A stretch of 35,402 nucleotides of DNA from Gemmatimonadota bacterium (lineage in GTDB: Bacteria; Gemmatimonadota; Gemmatimonadetes; Gemmatimonadales; Gemmatimonadaceae). Location of the stretch: assembly GCA_021298835.1 (NCBI GenBank), contig JAJTHG010000058.1, forward strand, positions 1 to 35,402, read 5' to 3'. The notes under the pieces are model-generated. The model was not told the origin of the DNA. It was given only the letters and a program-made list of their open reading frames with translations, and did no database searches. This document shows positions 31,106-35,402 of this stretch, piece after piece; positions within the stretch are counted from its first letter, which is position 1, and the number at the start of each line of letters is the position of its first letter. The position numbers were made by a program, and so were the translations under genes.

Positions 31106-33893
31106 AGAACCCTCCGCCCAGCAGCACCGCGTTCATCACCAACCGGTCGAGCGCGCGCCACCAGCCGCGGAACATCGGCTCGTTTGCGAAGGCCACGAGG
31201 TGCCCCGCCCCGATCTTCTCGTGGATCAGGTAGGCGGTGCCGCGCAGCAACCGCTCGGTGTTGTCGGGAAAGGTGAAGCCGCCGCGGAGCAGCGGCCCGG
31301 TCGGGGTGAAGACGCCCACGTTGGTGCCGTCCTTCGAGAGCCGCAGGAAGGTGTCCGACTCGAGCAGCACCGTCATCCGCGGCTGCTCGATCCCGAGCGT
31401 GAGCCAGTGGGTGCGGTCGAACACCACGTCGAAATGGCTTCCCGGCACCGGGGCCGGCGTGTCGGCGTTGGCGCCCGCCCCCGGGCTCTGCACGATCATC
31501 GCCGTGTCCGTCGCCGGCTTCGGGGCGTCACCGGCCTTCGGGTCCTTCTTGTCGCCTTCGACGGCGCGGGCGCTCGTGAGATTCACATCCTCGCGCGCGG
31601 CCCATGCGGTGGCGTCGCCCATGGTGATGAGCGTCCCGCCGCGCTCGATCCACGTGCGCAGGCCCGCCGCCTTGCCGAGACGCGAGAGACTGCCGGTCGG
31701 GACGATGATCGCGGTGAAGGGGGACAGGTCCCCGTTGAGTGCATCGGTGGTGATCGGGGTGAACGGCAGCGCGTAGCGCGTCTCGAGCGTCCACCAGATG
31801 GCGCCGTAACCGCCCTGGAAGATGCCGTCGCCCCCCACGAGCGCGACCTTCGCCGCCGGCAGGTCGCGCACGACCGCCGACCCGGTGCCGTACTGCGCCG
31901 ACTCGGGGAACGCCGTCCCGGCGGCCGTCACCTCGACGCCCGCCGCGCGGGCGAGAGCGTCGATGCGGCCGTGCAGCGTCGAATCGTTGCGCGACACGCG
32001 GACGACCCAGGTGCCGCGCGGCCACGTGGTGGCCGCGACCTGCACCGGCTCGGTGGCGATCGCGACGCGGAAGCCCTCGCCCATCAGGTGACCGGCAAGC
32101 CGCGCCGCGCCGTTGCGGTCGTTGCGGAAGAGATAGGCCGAGCGGGCGCGCGCGCCGCCGACGACGCCGCCGGCCACGGCCACCGGCAGCGTCTCGCCGT
32201 TGACGCGCGGCGCGTCGTCGGCCGGCAGGCGCAGCGGCTCTCCCTGCATCGGCGCCGCGTCCTCGAGACTCCACGCCTCGACGCCGTACGCGACCGGCAG
32301 CGCCCACGCGGTGATGTCGTAGAACTCGTAGCCGTCGAGGTCGGCAGCGCGGGCGCGCTCGCGATTCCGACGGAAGGCGTCCGCCATGCGCTTCGCGAAG
32401 ACGGCATCGAGCTGCGGCTCGGCCTCGAGCAGCGCCCGAGCGAGCCGGCCCTGCGGCTGCGCGAGGTCCACCGCGTAATGTCCGGCGGCGAAGGTCCGGG
32501 CGGCGACGGCGTCGTCGGCGTACGCCCGGGCGCGCGTCGAGGCGAGCGGCGCGGTGAGCCGCTGCACCTCGATGCCGTTCCGCAGCAGCGTGGTCGCCAG
32601 CTCGGCGGCCCGGGCGGGGTCGTTCCCGGGGGCGAAGACCACGCGCTTCATCGGCTGCGTACGGCCGGCGTCGATCGCCTGCAGGCGGAAGGCGGCGTAG
32701 TCGCGCACCCGTTCGCGTGCCCGGCGGGCGGTGGTCTCGAACGTCGTCACGGCAGCCACGTAGTGCTTCGCGATCCCGTCGCGCAGCGAGAGCAGCGTGC
32801 CGTCGGCCCGCCGCTTGAGGAGGGCCGGCCCGCCGTCGGTCTCGTACGTGGCGCCGAGTGCGCCGGTGAGCGACGGCCACGAGTCCCAGTAGCCCGGGTA
32901 GTAGAGGTCGTAGTTGTCGCGCACGAAGTACATCCAGCCGAACGCGTCGAAGGCCGCCGCGTTGGCCGCTCCGATGATCTCGCCCCACTTCACGGGCCAG
33001 CCGGAGATGTTCGCGTTGACCGGGCGCGAGGCCGGCGCCATGAAGTATGTGGATGTGAAGCCGTGCAGGTCGGCGGTGACCATGGGGTGCCAGCGCAGCA
33101 TACCGCGCACGAGGTGCCGCACCTCGCGCTGCGTCTGGGCGAACACGTCGCGGTTCATGTCGAACCGGTAGTGGTTGTACCGGCCGGCGATGCTCCACGG
33201 CTGGGCCCGCTGCTGCTCCATCGCCTGCCGCTCGGGGCTGCCCACGGCGATCGCGTTCGACCAGACGGCGAATCGCTCATGCCCGTCGGGATTCGAGCTC
33301 GGATTGATGACCACGACGGCGTCCTTGAGAAGCCGCACCGTCTCGGGATCGTCGCTGGCGGCGAAGTGGTACAGCAGCGCCATGCTGGCCTCGAAGCCGG
33401 GCACCTCGTCCCCGTGCACCGAGCCGGAGAACCACACGACGGCCGGCACCCGCGCCGCGAGCGCCTCTCGCTCCGGCGCCGGCACGCCGCGCGGGTCGGC
33501 GAGCCGGTCGAGGTCGGCGCGGATCGCGTCGAGCTTCGCGATGTTCTCCGGCGCCGAGACGACGTAGAGCCGCATCGTCCGCCGCTCCGGGGTCTGCCCC
33601 AGCAGCTCCACCGCCACGCGGTCGCGCGCCGACCCGGCGATCGCCAGCAGGGTGCGTTCCTGCTGGTGGAACTGCGTGTGCGCGGTGCCGAGCGCGTAGC
33701 CCAGCAGCGAATCGGGGCGCGGCACCTGCGGCCGGTACGGGCCGCGGGCGTAGAACGAGAAGGCGGCGTCGTCGCGTGGCGCGTCGGGCACGCGCTGGGC
33801 ATGCACGGAGGGGACGCGCGTCACCGCGACGGCGAGGACGAGCCCGAGGCGCCGCCACCAGCGGCCATGCGGGGCGAAGGCGGAAGTCGGCAT
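31104..33893 (-). CDS. Exported M14-family zinc carboxypeptidase, large form
   Basis: The 929-residue protein has a signal peptide (RRLGLVLAVAVTRVPSVHA, cut before QRV). An M14 domain with the zinc ligands His160 and Glu163 (SGSVHGDEVPG) and His277 (TADLHGFTS) follows. The NxR region is FDMNRD, and the catalytic glutamate is probably Glu351 (ATYETDGG). The C-terminal half (about 450-929) is a large domain with a glutamine-amidotransferase-like patch (GGYGAIWWTLE, IVPTGSLSRL, WIERGGTLITMGDATAW), as in long periplasmic M14 proteins of this phylum. It removes C-terminal residues or D-amino-acid-containing peptides; the substrate is unknown. ATG 33893 is chosen for the signal peptide; the frame extends further upstream into the helicase promoter region. 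A TTGCTT box sits at -12 to -7. Confidence 0.92.
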   Translation of the reverse strand: MPTSAFAPHGRWWRRLGLVLAVAVTRVPSVHAQRVPDAPRDDAAFSFYARGPYRPQVPRPDSLLGYALGTAHTQFHQQERTLLAIAGSARDRVAVELLGQTPERRTMRLYVVSAPENIAKLDAIRADLDRLADPRGVPAPEREALAARVPAVVWFSGSVHGDEVPGFEASMALLYHFAASDDPETVRLLKDAVVVINPSSNPDGHERFAVWSNAIAVGSPERQAMEQQRAQPWSIAGRYNHYRFDMNRDVFAQTQREVRHLVRGMLRWHPMVTADLHGFTSTYFMAPASRPVNANISGWPVKWGEIIGAANAAAFDAFGWMYFVRDNYDLYYPGYWDSWPSLTGALGATYETDGGPALLKRRADGTLLSLRDGIAKHYVAAVTTFETTARRARERVRDYAAFRLQAIDAGRTQPMKRVVFAPGNDPARAAELATTLLRNGIEVQRLTAPLASTRARAYADDAVAARTFAAGHYAVDLAQPQGRLARALLEAEPQLDAVFAKRMADAFRRNRERARAADLDGYEFYDITAWALPVAYGVEAWSLEDAAPMQGEPLRLPADDAPRVNGETLPVAVAGGVVGGARARSAYLFRNDRNGAARLAGHLMGEGFRVAIATEPVQVAATTWPRGTWVVRVSRNDSTLHGRIDALARAAGVEVTAAGTAFPESAQYGTGSAVVRDLPAAKVALVGGDGIFQGGYGAIWWTLETRYALPFTPITTDALNGDLSPFTAIIVPTGSLSRLGKAAGLRTWIERGGTLITMGDATAWAAREDVNLTSARAVEGDKKDPKAGDAPKPATDTAMIVQSPGAGANADTPAPVPGSHFDVVFDRTHWLTLGIEQPRMTVLLESDTFLRLSKDGTNVGVFTPTGPLLRGGFTFPDNTERLLRGTAYLIHEKIGAGHLVAFANEPMFRGWWRALDRLVMNAVLLGGGF

Positions 33894-33899
33894 GCGGGA

Positions 33900-33905
33900 A
33901 AGCAA
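33900..33905 (-). promoter_or_regulatory. Possible -10 box for the M14 gene
   Basis: TTGCTT on the minus strand lies at -12 to -7 of the ATG at 33893 (TTGCTTTCCCGCATG), closely resembling the TAGCTTTGCCCGATG arrangement of the divergent helicase. The second base is T, so it is weaker. Confidence 0.3.
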
Positions 33906-33970
33906 ACCAGCCGCGTCCCCCGCCGCGAGGTGCGCCGCCCCCCGCATTCGCCCCGGTGGCCGGCGCGCGC

Positions 33971-33976
33971 TAGCTT
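33971..33976 (+). promoter_or_regulatory. Probable -10 box for the helicase (leaderless)
   Basis: TAGCTT is at exactly -12 to -7 relative to the A of the ATG at 33983. No Shine-Dalgarno fits between. The extended TAGCTTTG also matches the TAnnTTTG box known from Bacteroidota promoters, but no TTTG-like upstream partner is visible. Confidence 0.45.
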
Positions 33977-33982
33977 TGCCCG

Positions 33983-35402
33983 ATGTCACCACGCTCGCAG
34001 GCCCCCCGCACCTTCGCCGACCTCGCGCTCGACGCGGGGATCCTGCAGGGACTCACCGAACTGGGCTACGAGGAACCGACGCCGGTGCAGTGCGCGGCGA
34101 TCCCGCTGCTGCTCGCCGGCCGCGACGTCCTCGCCCTCGCCGCCACCGGCACCGGCAAGACGGCGGCCTTCGCCCTGCCCCTGCTGCACCGGCTGACGCC
34201 AGGCGCCGACGCGCGACAGCGCACCGCGGCGCTCGTCCTCACGCCGACCCGCGAGCTCGCCATGCAGGTCGCCGAAGCGATCCACCGCTACGGCCGCAGT
34301 CTCGACGTGCGGACGCTGCCGATCTACGGCGGTGCCCCGATGGAACCGCAGATCCGGGCGCTCAAGCGCGGCGTGGATGTCGTCGTCGCCACCCCCGGGC
34401 GCGCGCTCGACCACATCCGCCGCGGGACGCTGCACCTGGAGTCCGTCAAGGTCGTCGTGCTCGACGAGGCCGACGAGATGCTCGACATGGGCTTCGCCGA
34501 CGACCTCGAGGCGATCCTGGCCGAGGTGCCCGAGACGCGCCAGACGGCGCTCTTCAGCGCGACGCTCGCCCCGCGCATCAAGGCGCTCGCCGCCTCGCGC
34601 ATGCGGGAACCGGCGACGGTGCAGGTCGAGCGGGCCAAGCCCGCCCCTGGCGACGTGGCTGCGGTGCGCCAGGTGGCCTACATCGTGCCGCGCCCGCAGC
34701 AGGCCGCCGCCTTCGCCCGCATCCTCGACCACGAGCACCCGACCTCGGCGATCGTCTTCTGCCGCACCCGTGGCGAGGTGGACGACCTCGTCTCGGCGCT
34801 CGACGCGCGGGGGCAGCGGGCGGCGGCCCTGCACGGCGGGCTGTCGCAGGAGCAGCGCGACCGCGTCATGAAGCGCTTCCGCGGCCGGCAGCTCGACCTG
34901 CTCGTCGCCACCGACGTCGCTGCCCGCGGCCTCGACATCAGCCACGTCTCGCACGTCATCAACGTCGGCGTCCCCGCGGCCGCCGAGGCCTACGTGCACC
35001 GCATCGGCCGCACCGGGCGCGCCGGCCGCAGCGGCACGGCGATCACGATCGCCGAACCGCGCGAACATCGGCTGCTCAAGAACATCGAGCGGCTCACGCA
35101 GCAGCGGATCGAGGTGGCGCAGCTGCCGACGGTGGCCGACCTCCACGCCCGCAAGCTCGAGCTCGTGCGGGCGACCCTGCGCGAGCTTCTCCTGGCCGGC
35201 GACCTCGACCGCTGGCGCCCCGTCGTCGGGCCGCTGGCGGAGGAGTTCGACGTGATGGACATCGCCGCCGCTGCCGTGCAGTTGGCGAACCCCGAGCGCG
35301 AGTCCCCGCCGCTCGACGTGCCCGCGCCGGAGGCGATGGCCGCGGTCCCCGCGCGCGGCCGCGGCGGCCGCGGCGGCCGCGGCGGCCGCTTGCGAAGCGA
35401 CG
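33983..35402 (+). CDS. DEAD-box RNA helicase, 3' end beyond the window
   Basis: At least 473 residues are visible with all helicase motifs: Q motif (GYEEPTPVQ, 28-36), I (ATGTGKT, 54-60), Ia (PTRELA, 88-93), GG, Ib (TPGR, 137-140), II (DEAD, 161-164), III (SAT, 192-194), IV (IVFCRTR), V (ATDVAARGLDIS) and VI (HRIGRTGR). It unwinds RNA with ATP and is probably of the cold-shock/ribosome-assembly group (DeaD/CsdA). The visible C-terminal tail becomes Arg/Gly-rich (RGRGGRGGRGGR), which in this family helps bind RNA. The protein continues past position 35402. Confidence 0.95.
   Translation, partial: MSPRSQAPRTFADLALDAGILQGLTELGYEEPTPVQCAAIPLLLAGRDVLALAATGTGKTAAFALPLLHRLTPGADARQRTAALVLTPTRELAMQVAEAIHRYGRSLDVRTLPIYGGAPMEPQIRALKRGVDVVVATPGRALDHIRRGTLHLESVKVVVLDEADEMLDMGFADDLEAILAEVPETRQTALFSATLAPRIKALAASRMREPATVQVERAKPAPGDVAAVRQVAYIVPRPQQAAAFARILDHEHPTSAIVFCRTRGEVDDLVSALDARGQRAAALHGGLSQEQRDRVMKRFRGRQLDLLVATDVAARGLDISHVSHVINVGVPAAAEAYVHRIGRTGRAGRSGTAITIAEPREHRLLKNIERLTQQRIEVAQLPTVADLHARKLELVRATLRELLLAGDLDRWRPVVGPLAEEFDVMDIAAAAVQLANPERESPPLDVPAPEAMAAVPARGRGGRGGRGGRLRSD
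35355..35389 (+). repeat. 9-bp repeat coding for the helicase RGG tail
   Basis: The unit GCGGCCGCG is repeated about four times in frame and encodes GRG. It is a typical slippage-prone tract; copy number could vary between strains. Confidence 0.7.

Noticed and set aside
30801..34196. 1131-codon plus-strand open frame
   Set aside because: It is the antisense shadow of the M14 carboxypeptidase, whose motifs and signal peptide are clear. Very high GC keeps the other frames open.

Overview
This is a GC-rich chromosomal window. Its gene content is typical of Gemmatimonadota or a relative: many exported peptidases (two S8, one S9, one M24, one M14), a DUF5916-type protein, a DUF305/LVIVD pair, DUF445 and DUF2207. 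The assignment is inferred from gene content and high third-position GC. No rRNA or tRNA gene and no CRISPR array was seen.

Layout. 1-1.7 kb is broken DNA. A minus-strand open frame runs off the left edge and joins an unrecognised protein to an IS630 transposase fragment. It is divergent from a DUF5916 gene cut off after about 143 codons, which is followed by a 5' stub of an IS481 transposase. 1.7-4.4 kb holds a beta-hydroxyacid-dehydrogenase-like oxidoreductase and a subtilisin-like lipoprotein, closed by a perfect 14-bp hairpin that also serves the convergent argG. 4.4-10 kb, on the minus strand, carries argG, a DUF2207 membrane protein and a proteinase-K-like lipoprotein with C-terminal repeat domains. 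10.2-11.7 kb holds clpP, then an unknown gene overlapping infA by 4 bp. 11.8-17.4 kb holds the DUF305-LVIVD operon (minus), divergent from the overlapping pair DUF445-M24 (plus), then a TspO-like gene (minus). 17.5-22.5 kb holds a FabH-like ketoacyl synthase, an exported alkaline-phosphatase-superfamily enzyme (minus), and an exported RidA-like protein with an S9 peptidase.

22.5-31.1 kb is the accessory part. It contains a degraded AAC(3)-I-like acetyltransferase, an unknown gene, remnants of IS91, IS481 and IS256 transposases, a two-gene bacterial PH-domain operon, a WapI/DUF6228-like immunity candidate, a DUF4304-like unknown, a 10-bp tandem repeat, and a nearly identical 272-bp sequence at both ends in inverted orientation (23986-24257 and 30784-31055). 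Each copy carries a stretch followed by the start of the same lipoprotein-like signal peptide, and the reading frames diverge exactly where the repeat ends. Core-like DNA resumes with an M14 carboxypeptidase (minus) and a DEAD-box RNA helicase that runs off the right edge.

Across the window several start codons have a TAnnnT-like box at exactly -12 to -7 (1731, 14328 and 33983; a weaker one at 33893). This suggests leaderless transcription. I did not find a complete, recognisable new defence or mobile system. The most interesting points are the inverted-repeat-bounded island with its swapped lipoprotein N-termini and orphan immunity-like genes, and the leaderless promoter pattern.
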